A stretch of DNA of 64,000 bases. It comes from Cydia pomonella (Eukaryota > Arthropoda > Insecta > Lepidoptera > Tortricidae). The number at the start of each line of letters is the position of its first letter. Within the stretch, counting starts at the first letter, position 1. Of this stretch, positions 23,101-33,183 are shown piece after piece. The position numbers and the translations under genes were made by a program. Below the pieces are notes generated by a model. It ran no database searches and was not told the DNA's origin. It saw nothing but the letters and a program-made list of their open reading frames with translations. Location: positions 13,863,300 through 13,927,299 of the forward strand of contig NC_084717.1 in NCBI RefSeq assembly GCF_033807575.1, in the 5' to 3' direction.

Positions 23101-25419
23101 GGCTGACGCGTCAAATACAATTCTATATTTCGTTGTCTCTTTTTCCTCTCTAATTATAGCATGATGAGATAGATAGACAGCTGGATCTTCCATTTCCTCT
23201 TCTGGAACTTCTTCCATATGGTTCATGGCTAGGTACTCCTCAAGCACTCTGGTATATTCAGTTTTCAACGGAGGCATCCTATCGAAACGTGATTCTAACT
23301 GCTTAAGTCGTTTCATAGCTATGCTTCTGGTATCACCTTGTGTTGCTTGAGGCTGTTTATTTCTCATAGGTAGCTTCACAATATACCTCCCATCTTCAGT
23401 TCTGGAGTGAAGGGTTTCGTATATTTCTTCACAGAGTCTTTCGTCTGCTGTATATGCTCGTTTAAAAGGTGCTTCTAACTCCCACATGTTTTTCACCATA
23501 TTATCCAGGTCTAACTGATGATGCATTGCTATTACATCATCTTGAGAGTTTGATTCATCAATTTCTCCGAAGATAATCCAACCCAGGCTAGTAAGTTGCG
23601 CAATCGGCTTTCCTGGTGGACCTTTGATTATTTTTTCCTTTAAGATTCGTGAGTACACTTTCACACCTAGAAGCAAATCTATTCTTCCAGGTTTGTTAAA
23701 TGTGGGATCTGCTAGAGGGAGATCTTTCAAATGCGCCCAATCACCGGATTCTTCATTTATAGGTACCCTTTTGGATGGCAGCACCTTCGTCACTCGCGTA
23801 GGCATGACATACATCTTTACATTGAGGTTGAATTTATTCTCATATCGTGAAAGAACATCTAATCGGACGGTATGATTAACCCTTGTATTTGTGTCGCCAA
23901 CGCCTGTAATTCTCCCTCTAATATACTCCCTCTTCACTTTAAATAGTTGAGCTGCCCTTTCAGTGATAAACGTCGCTTGTGATCCTTTATCCACCAACGC
24001 TCGCAGCAGGATCACCCTTCCAGTCGTATCTCGTACCGGTACTATAGCCGTAGCCAATAGCCCAGCTGATTCATCTGCTGCAAAATTGGCTGCTATATCT
24101 TCTAACCTTTCATCGTCGTTTTGGCTCCCGTCGTCAACTTCTTCCATTTTGGCATGTGCAGAAACGTCAGTTGTCTTATTCTCTTCAGCTGCTGGCGTCG
24201 CTCCTCGATAGCTACTTTGATGGAGGAGTGAATGGTGTCGACGATGGCAGACCTTGCAGGATACATTTAGTTTACAGAACAGCACTGAGTGCCCTGGTAG
24301 AAGACAATTATAGCACAATTTTTGATTCTTAGCAAATTCGCTTCTTTCGCTGGGATCCAATTTTCCAAATTGCTTGCAATGGCATAAGGCATGAGCATCT
24401 TGACAGAAAAGACAATTTTTTTCGGATGTAGCACTGGCGTGAAATGATCGTTCTTTAACAGTTTTGGCTTGCGACGACGCTGCAGACGTTAATTCCAATG
24501 TATGTATTTTATTCTCCAAAAAGTGAAACAATTCATTTATCGTAGGCAGATCCCCAGTCTCTTGCAGGCTCACGTGCTCTTCCCATTGTTTGTGGCTCTC
24601 TGGGTCCAATTTTTGAGTCGCTAAGAATATAAGCAAGGGGTCCCAAGCATCAGTGTTAATCGACAGACCTTTAAAGCTGTGAAGGCACTCTTTCATATTA
24701 TCAACTAATGTTTTCAATAGGCTAGGAGATTGACTCAACATTTTTTTTGATGAAAACAGCCTTTTGAGAATTGCATTGACCACAAGACGTTTATGACTGT
24801 AACGTTTCTTCAATGTATCCCAAGCGGGTCTGTAATTTTTCTCCACGACCTTATAATGCTTCAAGGTTGTGCTGGCTTCTCCGATTAAACAAGACTTTAG
24901 GTAGTAAAACCGCTGCACGTCACTCAATGACTGGTTGTTGTGAATTATTGATGTAAAAATATCTTCAAACGCCTGCCAATCTTCATAAAGACCAGAAAAT
25001 TTCGGTAATTCTAAACGAGGTAATTTCACATCCATTACTGTCTTAATATCTCCAGAAACTGATGAAGTATTCATGGGCGTGCCAGCCGGTGTAGGTGTGT
25101 TAAAGTCCAACAGGTCCTGAAGCGTAGTTTTTAGATTCAAGTATTTTTCTTCACGTTTATCGTAATAATTCTCAACGAAGTATAACAGAGATTGCCTTTG
25201 TTCCGTAGTTGATATTTTTAGTAACTCGGAATGTAATTGCTTGAATGATGACCAGTACTCGTCAATATATTGCATGTGCACCTTTACGTAACCAAGGGTT
25301 AGCCTCTCCTTGGGGCATTTTTTGTAATTAATTTCCGCTTTCTTGATACTGTTATATATGTCTTCTAATTGCACCGAAACTTCGTCTATTGATGGTGTAG
25401 CCATGTCGATTAACAACAA
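20197..25419 (-). CDS. BEL/Pao Gag-Pol polyprotein (1,740 aa, intact)
   Basis: Domains run in the usual BEL/Pao order. A DUF1759-type gag lies at about residues 110-300 (LPRLELPKFSG near 133). A zinc knuckle, CYNCLLPGHSVLFC (Cx2Cx4Hx4C), is near 369, with a second Cys/His group after it. The aspartic protease motif ALVDKGSQ is near 475. The reverse transcriptase has a YMDD active site near 888. RNase H has FCDAS near 1066 and TDSS. The integrase has an H2C2 zinc region and a D-D-E core (GVDFAGP, SDQGRNF, GGLWEAGV). A C-terminal DUF5641-like domain follows (LGDIVLIKDD). All key residues are present and there is no frameshift. It would make the capsid protein and the enzymes for copy-and-paste transposition. 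The Lys in the protease DxGS motif is unusual, as Ser, Thr or Gln is commoner. Confidence 0.95.
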   Translation of the reverse strand: MLLIDMATPSIDEVSVQLEDIYNSIKKAEINYKKCPKERLTLGYVKVHMQYIDEYWSSFKQLHSELLKISTTEQRQSLLYFVENYYDKREEKYLNLKTTLQDLLDFNTPTPAGTPMNTSSVSGDIKTVMDVKLPRLELPKFSGLYEDWQAFEDIFTSIIHNNQSLSDVQRFYYLKSCLIGEASTTLKHYKVVEKNYRPAWDTLKKRYSHKRLVVNAILKRLFSSKKMLSQSPSLLKTLVDNMKECLHSFKGLSINTDAWDPLLIFLATQKLDPESHKQWEEHVSLQETGDLPTINELFHFLENKIHTLELTSAASSQAKTVKERSFHASATSEKNCLFCQDAHALCHCKQFGKLDPSERSEFAKNQKLCYNCLLPGHSVLFCKLNVSCKVCHRRHHSLLHQSSYRGATPAAEENKTTDVSAHAKMEEVDDGSQNDDERLEDIAANFAADESAGLLATAIVPVRDTTGRVILLRALVDKGSQATFITERAAQLFKVKREYIRGRITGVGDTNTRVNHTVRLDVLSRYENKFNLNVKMYVMPTRVTKVLPSKRVPINEESGDWAHLKDLPLADPTFNKPGRIDLLLGVKVYSRILKEKIIKGPPGKPIAQLTSLGWIIFGEIDESNSQDDVIAMHHQLDLDNMVKNMWELEAPFKRAYTADERLCEEIYETLHSRTEDGRYIVKLPMRNKQPQATQGDTRSIAMKRLKQLESRFDRMPPLKTEYTRVLEEYLAMNHMEEVPEEEMEDPAVYLSHHAIIREEKETTKYRIVFDASAKGSNNKSLNDDLLVGPQLQEYLRNIIMRWRMRKVCYVADVEKMYRQILVTKADTNYQRLLWRNNPKEEVKDYRLLRVTFGTASAPYLAVKTLHQIAMDEGKDQPNAARVIKEDFYMDDLISGNDTVDEAITTAREVKRILQRGGFHLQKWTSNEREFLEQIEASQRSSRVKMDIKLDGTIQALGLSWNVGNDIFQYTLELPDIPEIVTKRNILAQVQRLFDPLGWLAPAILPAKSLLQQLWLQGISWDEEVSADFKQKWINLRQSFDYLRDIEVERWLYTTQSNLQAVSVHGFCDASTKAYGAVAYLRVETEGEIRTGIIAAKTRVAPVKPVSLPKLELCAAVLLSRLLKQVKEAMRIPDTHLYAWTDSSVVLSWLLGDPGRWNVFVCNRVVEILDNIGNQRWYHVASEDNPADIASRGTTLQLLAQDQKWWKGPKWLQTDDIPYRRPEIKETELERKRNIQVNVNIESEEPGIKFEEFDTLSELLKTIVYSLRFLNSKKTPENIQKELTTTELENALIRCIKIVQRREFGAELDNLMKGKDVKRESTIKGLNPYLDEKNVLRVGGRLRNADIPEERKHPIILSSRNALTLLIIADAHQKTLHGTMPLMFVYLRSKYWILRVKNAIKAYIHKCVVCARQRAITRTQIMGDLPKVRITQARPFLHSGVDFAGPIQVLMSRGRGAKSNKAYIAIFVCMVVKCIHLELVGDMTSESFIGAFKRFVARRGRCTHLWSDQGRNFVGADKDLTIAWTESNLQLPERLSSILADDGTQWHFIPPYSPNFGGLWEAGVKSVKFHLKRILTANLTFEELSTTLCEIEACLNSRPLIPVDTTDPDVEVLTPGHFLIGEAPVTIPNPDLREINTNRLSRWQFTQKLVRDFWHKWQNEYLSRLQERPKWLKREREFELGDIVLIKDDQLPPGKWSLGRVLDKHPGPDGVTRVYSVRCRGDVTKRSVSKLCELPVNTNEQ

Positions 25420-25620
25420 ATAACGTTATAAGTCCCAAAACAACAAAGTTATTCACTTTTATAACTCACGACGATAATAATTTCACCGCCGCATAGCTGA
25501 GAATATTAATGTTTTTAAGTAAACAACTGCATTTCGCACTCGATCCAGGTATCGCCGCGCTCGCCGACCGGTGATTATCTTATTATTCTTTCGATTCGCA
25601 TCCGGTTCGATTATGGACCA

Positions 25621-25807
25621 TGTTTCGATAGCTATAAGGTTCGGTATTGGATGCTCAATAAATTTAAAACATTTTGCGTACTGTCACAGCGATGGTTTAT
25701 TTGCAACTGAACTGGCTTACATAAATAGGCATCGATATATTCGATATTAGTCTTACGGCGACATGCATGTGTGTTTGTGCGTTTATTTGTCTAAAGTAGT
25801 CGAAACA
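25621..25807 (-). repeat. 5' LTR of the BEL/Pao element
   Basis: Same 187-bp sequence as 19658-19844. The element's transcript would start in this LTR and run leftward. The GACAA target copy follows at 25808-25812. Confidence 0.95.
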
Positions 25808-26035
25808 GACAATAATATTGCTGCCTTTCTTTCAGTAAAATCATGACACAGTTTTGCAAATACACCAATAATATGCCCATGAACATCTACCATAACCCTT
25901 TATTACTTAGTTGGACAGGAACAACATAACTTTTGGCCCTCTATTTTCATTTTTTCCAAGGAGACTAAGGCGTAACAAAATGGAAAAGAAACTCACTACC
26001 CTGGTTATTTTGTCAACCACGGAAAATGGTTGCAG

Positions 26036-26229
26036 GTCAGATCCACAACCCGCAGTCGTACGTGCGCGACTGGTACTTCTTCAAGCGCTCGCAGTACCCG
26101 CAGCTGGGGCTGGTGCACATGGCGCCGGACGTGGCCTTCGACAAGCTGCAGCAGCAGGAGCTGCTCTCCAAGTTCGTGGAGATCGGCAAGGTGCTGCTCA
26201 CCTGGGCCATTCTGAAGAACGTCGACATG
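26036..26229 (+). CDS. unc80: unc80 exon 20
   Basis: The acceptor is ATGGTTGCAG and the donor is GTAACG. It completes Arg with exon 19, then encodes QIHNPQSYVRDWYFFKRSQY, PQLGLVHMAPDVAFDKLQQQ and so on. The Y-V-R-D and LVHM-P motifs match vertebrate UNC80, so the reading continues correctly across the 7-kb intron with its retrotransposon. Very GC-rich. Phase 0 out. Confidence 0.95.
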
Positions 26230-26755
26230 GTAACGTTATGATACTAAATTAATTATGTGCGACAAAAACGTTAGCAAGCGGCTCTAAAAAGCAGCAAATT
26301 TAAGGTTTATTTTTGTTTTCAAATAATTTACGATGAACAGTTTGGGTAGTTATTTCGTAGATATATATGACACCATCGATTATAATTGTATTAAAGAACT
26401 GCAGTATCATAATCTGTATATACTTACCTCTTTTTTTAAAGCTTGAAAATACTTGTAGCATACCACTTCTCTTCGGGGCACAGGCATTTTGGGACGTTTG
26501 ATAATGTAGGACTACCCACTATAAACCAGCGGTTTTCTCTCATCGCGTTTACAACTTGCCGCAGTATTCGCTTGCGCATACAACCGCGTGAAGTGTCGTC
26601 GATTGCTCGTCTTGCCAGGAGCTCAGACCAGAAGGGTATCTGAAATTATCCCTAGTAAGTTTATTGTGTAAAGAGTATCTGAAGTTATCACTAGTAAACT
26701 CCCACTACTGAGCCTATGTTTTTCTCGTTTAAACAGACTATTTTCTTTCTTTTAG
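26230..26755. other. unc80 intron 20
   Basis: AT-rich intron. I see nothing that I can name. Confidence 0.4.
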
Positions 26756-26901
26756 GTGGTCCAACGTGTGGTGTTCCTCCACGACGAGCTAATGAAGCTG
26801 CCAGCATTCCCGCGCAAGGCGCTCGAAGCTGATCTGCAACTGTACAGCAGAGGGGCGCTCGGCTCCACGCTACTCGGCTTGGATGTGCTACACAAGTTTA
26901 T
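26756..26901 (+). CDS. unc80: unc80 exon 21
   Basis: The acceptor is TTTCTTTTAG and the donor is GTATGT. It encodes VVQRVVFLHDELMKLPAFPR, KALEADLQLYSRGALGSTLL and GLDVLHKF. Ends in phase 2, and the split Met is completed by exon 22. Confidence 0.93.
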
Positions 26902-26950
26902 GTATGTTATTAATAAGTAACTTTTGAACACTTCATATTCCCTTAGAACT

Positions 26951-27009
26951 GTAAGTGTTTCCACGCAAGGCGCTCGAGGCTGATCTACAACTGTTCAAGT
27001 TTATGTGGG
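26951..27009 (+). pseudogene. remnant partial duplication of unc80 exon 21
   Basis: TTTCCACGCAAGGCGCTCGA, GGCTGATCTACAACTGT and TCAAGTTTATGT repeat two separate pieces of exon 21 with a central deletion. It is directly downstream in the intron and cannot encode the missing part. Confidence 0.75.
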
Positions 27010-27200
27010 TTGTTGAAGAAATAGTATATATATGGCGCTGTTATCTATTATTAGGATATGAAAACACAAGATTATAATTACCTATATTATTGAGCATACA
27101 ACCACTAGATCCTGTCCAAAATGGTCAAGGTCTCCAGCTGAAAAGTCAGTTGAGGAAACAGGCCAGTATCTTCAGCCTACAATTTAGAAATGGATTCCAG

Positions 27201-27395
27201 GTGGGTCCGCCTCATAGCGCGCATGTTCGAGGCCATGGCGGGCAACTTCACGTCGTCGCGCGACATCCACCTGTTCCTCAACGTGCTGAACGGCGCGCTC
27301 ATGCTGCACAGCGAGGACTCGCTCATACTCCGATACGTTATCGCTACCTACGTCAACGCTGCGTTCAATTTCAAGAACATCTTTTCTACTAATGG
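27201..27395 (+). CDS. unc80: unc80 exon 22
   Basis: The acceptor is GGATTCCAG and the donor is GTATGG. It encodes WVRLIARMFEAMAGNFTSSR, DIHLFLNVLNGALMLHSEDS and so on. LFLNVFNGAL and LHPEDS-like motifs are hallmarks of UNC80. Ends in phase 2. Confidence 0.95.
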
Positions 27396-27971
27396 GTATG
27401 GCTAATTTTTATTAGCCTTTTAGGCACTGTAGTAGGTTAGGTTATTCAAATGTGACCACGACCGACATGACGTCCCACTTTGTCGCTTGCCATAAGGACG
27501 CCTTAACAGGTTATTCGTATAAAGATACAAAAAAATCTCGTCCTTATGGCAAGCGACAAAGTGGGACATTTTGCCTGCCTCGGTCACAAATGTTTTTAAA
27601 TTATGAAGATCTAATTTAGTAATTTTATAATTTACCCTCTTCAGAATATTTGCTAACACCAACATACATAAGCTAACCCATAAGCTAAACCTTATCTCGC
27701 TTCTATAAGATTTAAGAGTAGTTTATTAAAACTTCGTCCCCAAAGATACACAACTGAGACCGAATTTTACCTTTTTTTTAATGGGACTTACACCTACCTA
27801 ACCGTACCTAATATTAACCATCCAAATGTTTAAACTGAATGATCCGGCTAACATCTCTTGGAATAAATCTATTTTGTTTGTTATCTCGTTTTGTTAAATA
27901 GAGACTCTGTAACTATGCGGATATTTTTAAAAGCTGAACCACTACTATCTACATTTTAATGTATTCTTCAG
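27396..27971. other. unc80 intron 22
   Basis: It contains one hairpin element (27451-27590, annotated separately). The rest is AT-rich with no coding signal. Confidence 0.45.
27451..27590. repeat. MITE with 29-bp perfect inverted arms
   Basis: 27472-27500 and 27539-27567 are perfect reverse complements (core ACTTTGTCGCTTGCCATAAG). The outer ends TGTGACC and GGTCACA extend the imperfect stem. A typical short foldback element. Confidence 0.75.
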
Positions 27972-28167
27972 ATACCTTCTCATCATGCCGACACTGCTTC
28001 AGATCTATTCAAATTACCAAACGAACAAGCTAGTGACCACAACAATAGAGTACGCCGTGAAGCAGTTCTACTTGCTGAACAGAAAGCCGTTCATTCTGCA
28101 AATGTTCGGCTCTGTCTCCGCCATATTGGATACTGACGAGGAATCAGCTTATGGTGATGCCAGTAAG
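27972..28167 (+). CDS. unc80: unc80 exon 23
   Basis: The acceptor is ATTCTTCAG and the donor is GTAATT. It encodes YLLIMPTLLQIYSNYQTNKL, IEYAVKQFYLLNRKPFILQM and FGSVSAILDTDEE. These match the 'ILPTMLQVYSDY' and 'HRKPFVLQLF' blocks of vertebrate UNC80. AT-rich third positions. Phase 0 out. Confidence 0.96.
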
Positions 28168-28560
28168 GTAATTCCACACAATTCGAAAACATTATTTATT
28201 GTTATGAGGACAATATCTTCCGGGTAACCTTTAATATCACATTTGTTTTTTTTTTTCTTCATAGTTTTTGCCCTCGTCTTTCTCTTCATAGTAGCCTTTT
28301 TAAGTTTCTCAACCGCCCATACCTCGGCAAGAAAATTATATGGCAGAAAAACTTAGCTAGTTTTTAATAGTAACAGTCAAAAATGTCCGCTAGTGATCAT
28401 ATTTTCTTACCACTGTGACAGGGTATGATGTGGCACAGAAATCAAATTCCTTGACCGTACATCAAAAACTGTATAGATACAAAACTTCAACATATTTCTT
28501 AACATCCCAAACAAATAAAACTTTTCAAGTACATTAATCTCTGGTCTATTTGACTCGAAG
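28168..28560. other. unc80 intron 23
   Basis: AT-rich intron with a T-run at 28246-28258. No element or exon recognised. Confidence 0.4.
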
Positions 28561-28779
28561 GTACAATCGAGCTGTCTCTTCAACCTGCTGCTAAGCTTAG
28601 AGACGCCTTCTCCCGACCCGCTTCACATCGCTGAACTAATCAAAGAAGAGAAGCCGCTCAAGCCCATCGACTTCTGCTACCGGGATGAGGACGAGATGGT
28701 CAACGTGCTGGACTGCATCAGCCTGTGTGTAATGGTCGTCTCTTACTCTTCGGAGAGCATGCGGGGCTATCAGATGCTT
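28561..28779 (+). CDS. unc80: unc80 exon 24
   Basis: The acceptor is TGACTCGAAG and the donor is GTAAGT. Symmetric phase 0, 73 codons: VQSSCLFNLLLSLETPSPDP, IKEEKPLKPIDFCYRDEDEM and so on. EKPLK-DFCY is conserved in UNC80. The acceptor lacks a strong pyrimidine tract, but phase and homology fix it. Confidence 0.93.
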
Positions 28780-29407
28780 GTAAGTAATTTCTGATACTCT
28801 AATTTGAGAAGGCAACAGTGACACGACGCAAAAAAACACGATGTAACACGAGAAACCCGAAATATTTTAACCACGCACTTCTGAGGTCAAAAGAAGGAAA
28901 AATATGAGTTAAGTAAATTTCGCCAAAAGAAAACATTTTAGTTTTTCAAATTTTTGAATGTATTTGTACATAAAGTTAATGTTAAGGTAAAACTGGCACT
29001 GTAAATTAATGTTCACGACCTAGTTTTTGCAAAGGTTTACTTGTCACTTTTTGACATCCATCAATAAGGATATTTAGACTACGCCCCATATAGCATCATC
29101 GCCATCAAAAAGGCGTTTTCCACTAAGTTACTATAACATGTTTTTTTTATTGGTATTAACTCTGAAACTAGGCAAAAGCCAGAAAAGTTTATCCGACATT
29201 TTAGTTTCTAAATGTGATCAGGAATACACTGTTAAAATCTTTCGGTTTCTTCATGTAACATCGTCTATATTGATCTCCACTCTTTTAAAAATTAGCAACA
29301 CAAACCCTCATTAGTAGTAGGGAAGTAATTGAAATATTATAAAAACATACTGTTTTGATGTGTTTCTGTGTTTAATTTTATAGTTTCATAATTTATAATT
29401 TTTGCAG
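28780..29407. other. unc80 intron 24
   Basis: About 28980-29275 resembles, in reverse orientation, the inverted-repeat element at 9671-10013 (shared CATCGCCATCAAAA and AAAATCTTTCGGTTTC). Otherwise no signal. Confidence 0.45.
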
Positions 29408-29553
29408 ATAATACTGGAAGCGATATTGCCTTGCTATGTGAAACAGATTCAATTACCAACGTACAATAGAGAAGGAAAGACTGAGAAAGAGATCATACAA
29501 CAACTGGCGATTGCTATCAAAACTCTTGTCAATAACTGCGAAGGATTGTCAAA
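29408..29553 (+). CDS. unc80: unc80 exon 25
   Basis: The acceptor is ATTTTTGCAG and the donor is GTGAGT. It encodes IILEAILPCYVKQIQLPTYN, REGKTEKEIIQQLAIAIKTL and so on. It matches the family 'VLEALVPCYLQKL' block. Ends in phase 2. Confidence 0.94.
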
Positions 29554-29785
29554 GTGAGTGTTTAGCGAACTTATGATATGACATTTAAAATACTATTGAA
29601 TTAAATAAAAGAATATTGAACAGGCCATTTATCCGTTTTTAGTCCGAAGTTTGCTGTCGAATTATCTATAAAAAAAAAGTAAAAATGGCAGCTACTATTT
29701 CCGATACCAAACACAGAATTATTAGAACTATCTAAAAATGTATAATTATTAATTAATAACTTAAATGTAAATGTTTTTTCCTTTT

Positions 29786-30060
29786 TAGGGTTCCGTACCT
29801 CAAAGGAAAAAAACGGAACCCTTATTGGATCACTCGTGCGTCTGTTTGTCCGTCCGTCCGTCCATCTGTCACAGCCTATTTGCTCCAAAACTACTGGACC
29901 AATTAAGCTAAAATTTGGTACACATATGTAAATCTGTGACCCAAAAGCGTCAACAAATGAATTTTAGACACTTTAGGGGCCACTTTTGGGGGGTAAATGA
30001 AAAATTAAAAAACTATATCTCGAAACAGTTTACGAGTTATTCAAGAAAGTTACCACCCCC
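29786..30060 (+). repeat. lepidopteran dispersed repeat ('GGGTTCCGTACC' family)
   Basis: TTTTTAGGGTTCCGTACCTC, then GGAACCCTTATTGGATCACT and GTCCGTCCGTCCGTCC. It is related to the copy at 14140-14666, which has the same GGGTTCC and (GTCC)n modules in another order and strand. Confidence 0.55.
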
Positions 30061-30654
30061 TCCCCCTTTATCTCCGAACCTACTGAGTCTGAAGTTTTGA
30101 AAAATACACAAAATAGTTCTGTACCTAAAAATATCAGGAAAATCTTTTACAAATCTGCAGTCAAGCACGTCCGGGAGAGGTACGTATACACGCAAGGCCG
30201 AAAGCTGCACTGCGGGAGATTGGTGCTTAAACACAGAATAATGGTCCAAGTATTTTAATTGCGAAGGTCGAAGGCCAAGCACCGCGTAGGGCCGAAGGCT
30301 AGAAGCGTCCGAGAGAGGCGCGCCTAGCATGAGTCGAACTAAAGACAAAAAATGCAACTAGGCTGTATCGGGCACACCGCCGCAATGTTAGTTAGGTACT
30401 TGTACTATTGTTACGTGATTGCGTACTAAAGTGCGCACTCGTCGGACGCTCCGAGCTTTCAGCTCTACGCGGACCTTGGCCTTCGACCGCCACATTTGGG
30501 CGCTTGTGGTATTGTTCTGCATTTTATCTTGCTATCCGAGCTACTTTGCACCAGTTTTGTACATTAATTTTCGCACACAGCAGCTTCAAACAAGAGCAAG
30601 CGTAAAATATCTGTAACAAATCACACATTTTTTTACAACTTGTTATAAAGTAAG

Positions 30655-31655
30655 TAAACATTCTTTATTGCACCAACAATTATACATTGTATATACATGT
30701 AAAACTACAAATAAATTTTAAAGGAAAATAGAACCAGGTAAGAACAGGCGGTCTTATCGCTAAAAAGCGATATCTTCCAGACAAACTTTAGGTAGCAGGA
30801 AATTTATAATATTTTATTCTTGTGTTAATTAAGTAAGATCTATCAAATAACGTCACTTTTTTTCTAACAACGTCCGCGGACTGACGAGATCACTTCGTAA
30901 ATACCGCGCATAAGTGTTATTTTAGCTTTGCGTCGTTTCTAGCTCAAAACGAGCGCCATCGCTGTCAGCGGTACATTCAATTCTAGTAAAGATTTATAAA
31001 GGATCTTATTCTGTAGACAGTTTCTCCATTTTCAACCTATTACATACATACAAATTAAATAACCTTACAACTATATTTACAGAACTTATATCTATATTTA
31101 CATTGCTTCGTTACGAAACGGCAAAGTGTTCCAAGTTATTGTAATACATTTTTTCTAAACACCACCTAAATAATTTTGCTTTAAATTGCGGTAAGTCCAA
31201 TTCCTTCAGTTCCTTAGGGAGATAGTTATAAATTTTTGTGCACATAAATACTATATTTTTATTAACAAGGGCAGAGGTGGTTCCCGGATAATGTAGATTT
31301 AAACCATGTCTGGTATTGTATCTTGAGGTTGAAGCTAAGCTACAGAATGAGCTTAGGTTTATTTTTAACAAATAGACTCGCTTTATAAATGTGGAGTGAA
31401 TGAAGTGTTAATATGTTCAGTTCTTTAAAAATTGGTCGGCATGAGTCAGTTTGTTGAGCCCCGTAAGTGCGCACAAGCATTTTTTTTGAAGTAAAAATAT
31501 TTTTGACACGTTTGTACTGTTACCCCATAATATTAGGCCATACCTAAGATTTGACATCACGTAACCATGAAACGCCAGAAGGGCGGTTTTTTGGGATGTG
31601 ATGGATTTGAGTCGCTTAAGTGCAAAAACAAATCGGCTCAATCTGGTCTGCAATC
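30655..31655 (-). mobile_element. 5'-truncated CR1/Jockey-group LINE, 3' part
   Basis: Minus-strand frames 31653-31417 (FVFALKRLKSITSQKTALLA, YGLILWGNS...IFLLQKKCL) and 31371-31111 (MCTKIYNYLPKELKELDLPQ) are the C-terminal end of a reverse transcriptase ORF. They are separated by a frameshift. A 3' UTR follows toward 30655 (CATTCTTTATTGCACCAACA on the + strand). The catalytic half is missing. It resembles the end of the nested LINE at 56041-56670 and is antisense to unc80. Confidence 0.75.
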
Positions 31656-32004
31656 TGCTAAATACTTAGTGGCTTCTTTCCTAAACATTTATATAAAAAT
31701 TATCCATACAGCTATTGTAACTGCAGGGATATGAGCCACCGCGCCATAACACTTTCCGTTACATCTGGTTTTTTGATGTAAAAAAAAAAACATTGTTAAA
31801 AATTGTATTATGTACGGAACCCTTGAAACGCGAGTCCGACTCCCACTTGACCGGTTTTTTATTGTCGAACGTACCACATTAATTGTGATTGATTATACAA
31901 TTTAGAGATATTCATTAATAACCTTTAAAAATCGGAATATGTCACGCGTTACGCGACACACGTAGTCCAGTAGGGTAGAGGTTAATCATATATAATTATT
32001 TCAG

Positions 32005-32191
32005 GTCATACAACGGGCCATACCGTACGTCGCCGGAGCACAAGGGCTCGTCCCAGCGCGGGGTGCGCACGGCGCCACCGTCCCAGTTCAAAGGGCTCGA
32101 CGGGCTCGAGGACGAGTCGCACTCGCGCTACGTCAGCGACCACTCGCGCGCGCAGCCCGTGCCCGAGTACACCGGCGCTGAGGACTCGGAG
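32005..32191 (+). CDS. unc80: unc80 exon 26
   Basis: The acceptor is ATTATTTCAG and the donor is GTACCA. It completes Lys, then encodes SYNGPYRTSPEHKGSSQRGV and a charged DESHSRYVSDHSRAQPVPEY linker. Very GC-rich. Its 3' half and donor are the founder unit of the 122-bp array that follows. Phase 0 out. Confidence 0.9.
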
Positions 32192-33070
32192 GTACCAGAC
32201 CGTACTACATTATAAGGCTCGACGGGCTCGAGGACGAGTCGCACTCGCGCTACGTCAGCGACCACTCGCGCGCGCAGCCCGTGCCCGAGTACACCGGCGC
32301 TGAGGACTCGGAGGTACCAGACCGTACTACATTATAAGGCTCGACGGGCTCGAGGACGAGTCGCACTCGCGCTACGTCAGCGACCACTCGCGCGCGCAGC
32401 CCGTGCCCGAGTACACCGGCGCTGAGGACTCGGAGGTACCAGACCGTACTACATTATAAGGCTCGACGGACTCGAGGACGAGTCGCACTCGCGCTACGTC
32501 AGCGACCACTCGCGCGCGCAGCCCGTGCCCGAGTACACCGGCGCTGAGGACTCGGAGGTACCAGACCGTACTACATTATAAGGCTCGACGGACTCGAGGA
32601 CGAGTCGCACTCGCGCTACGTCAGCGACCACTCGCGCGCGCAGCCCGTGCCCGAGTACACCGGCGCTGAGGACTCGGAGGTACCAGACCGTACTACATTA
32701 TAAGGCTCGACGGACTCGAGGTCGAGTCGCACTCGCGCTACGTCAGCGACCACTCGCGCGCGCAGCCCGTGCCCGAGTACACCGGCGCTGAGGACTCGGA
32801 GGTACCAGACCGTACTACATTATAAGGCTCGACGGACTCGAGGTCGAGTCGCACTCGCGCTACGTCAGCGACCACTCGCGCGCGCAGCCCGTGCCCGAGT
32901 ACACCGGCGCTGAGGACTCGGAGGTACCAGACCGTACTACATTATAAGGCTCGAGGGACTCGAGGTCGAGTCGCACTCGCGATACGTCAGCGACCACTCG
33001 CTCGCGCAGCCCGTGCCCGAGTACACCGGCGCTGAGGACTCGGAGGTACCAGACCGTACTACATTATAAA
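32091..33070 (+). repeat. 8-copy 122-bp array of the exon 26 3' half and donor
   Basis: The unit starts near AAGGCTCGACGGGCTCGAGG and ends CCGTACTACATTAT. Copies begin (at CGGG/CGGA) at 32101, 32223, 32345, 32467, 32589, 32711, 32833 and 32955. Only the first is inside the true exon. Each copy keeps the GAG/GTACCA donor. Copies diverge gradually along the array (GGG to GGA, GAC to GTC, then extra changes in the last), so neighbours are most alike. Neither 122 nor the 97 exonic bases per copy is a multiple of three, so using one extra copy would shift the frame. Confidence 0.95.
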
Positions 33071-33183
33071 ATAATCTGGCTAGCTAAATTTACTCCAACC
33101 TGAGATAGTTTAACGTTTTATACCAACCTAATTAAATGCAAACCCATCATAAATCGCAACATCAGCGTATTGGTTATTTACAG

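Larger units (their letters stand above)
19658..25807 (-). mobile_element. complete BEL/Pao LTR retrotransposon in unc80 intron 19
   Basis: It is a 6,150-bp element flanked by GACAA at 19653-19657 and 25808-25812. The LTRs (19658-19844 and 25621-25807, 187 bp each) begin TGTTTCGA and end TCGAAACA, and look identical by eye. On the minus strand the 5' LTR is at the right, followed at once by a TGG-starting primer-binding-site-like sequence. One uninterrupted gag-pol frame lies inside. There is no env-like frame. Intact coding and identical LTRs suggest a recent insertion that may still be active. It lies antisense to the host gene. Confidence 0.95.
29554..32004. other. unc80 intron 25 (repeat-rich)
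   Basis: It holds a 'GGGTTCCGTACC' family repeat (about 29786-30060), a LINE 3' end (about 30655-31655) and a reverse fragment of the first family (31800-31860). Bases 30130-30620 are GC-richer than their neighbours and show no clear identity. Confidence 0.5.
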
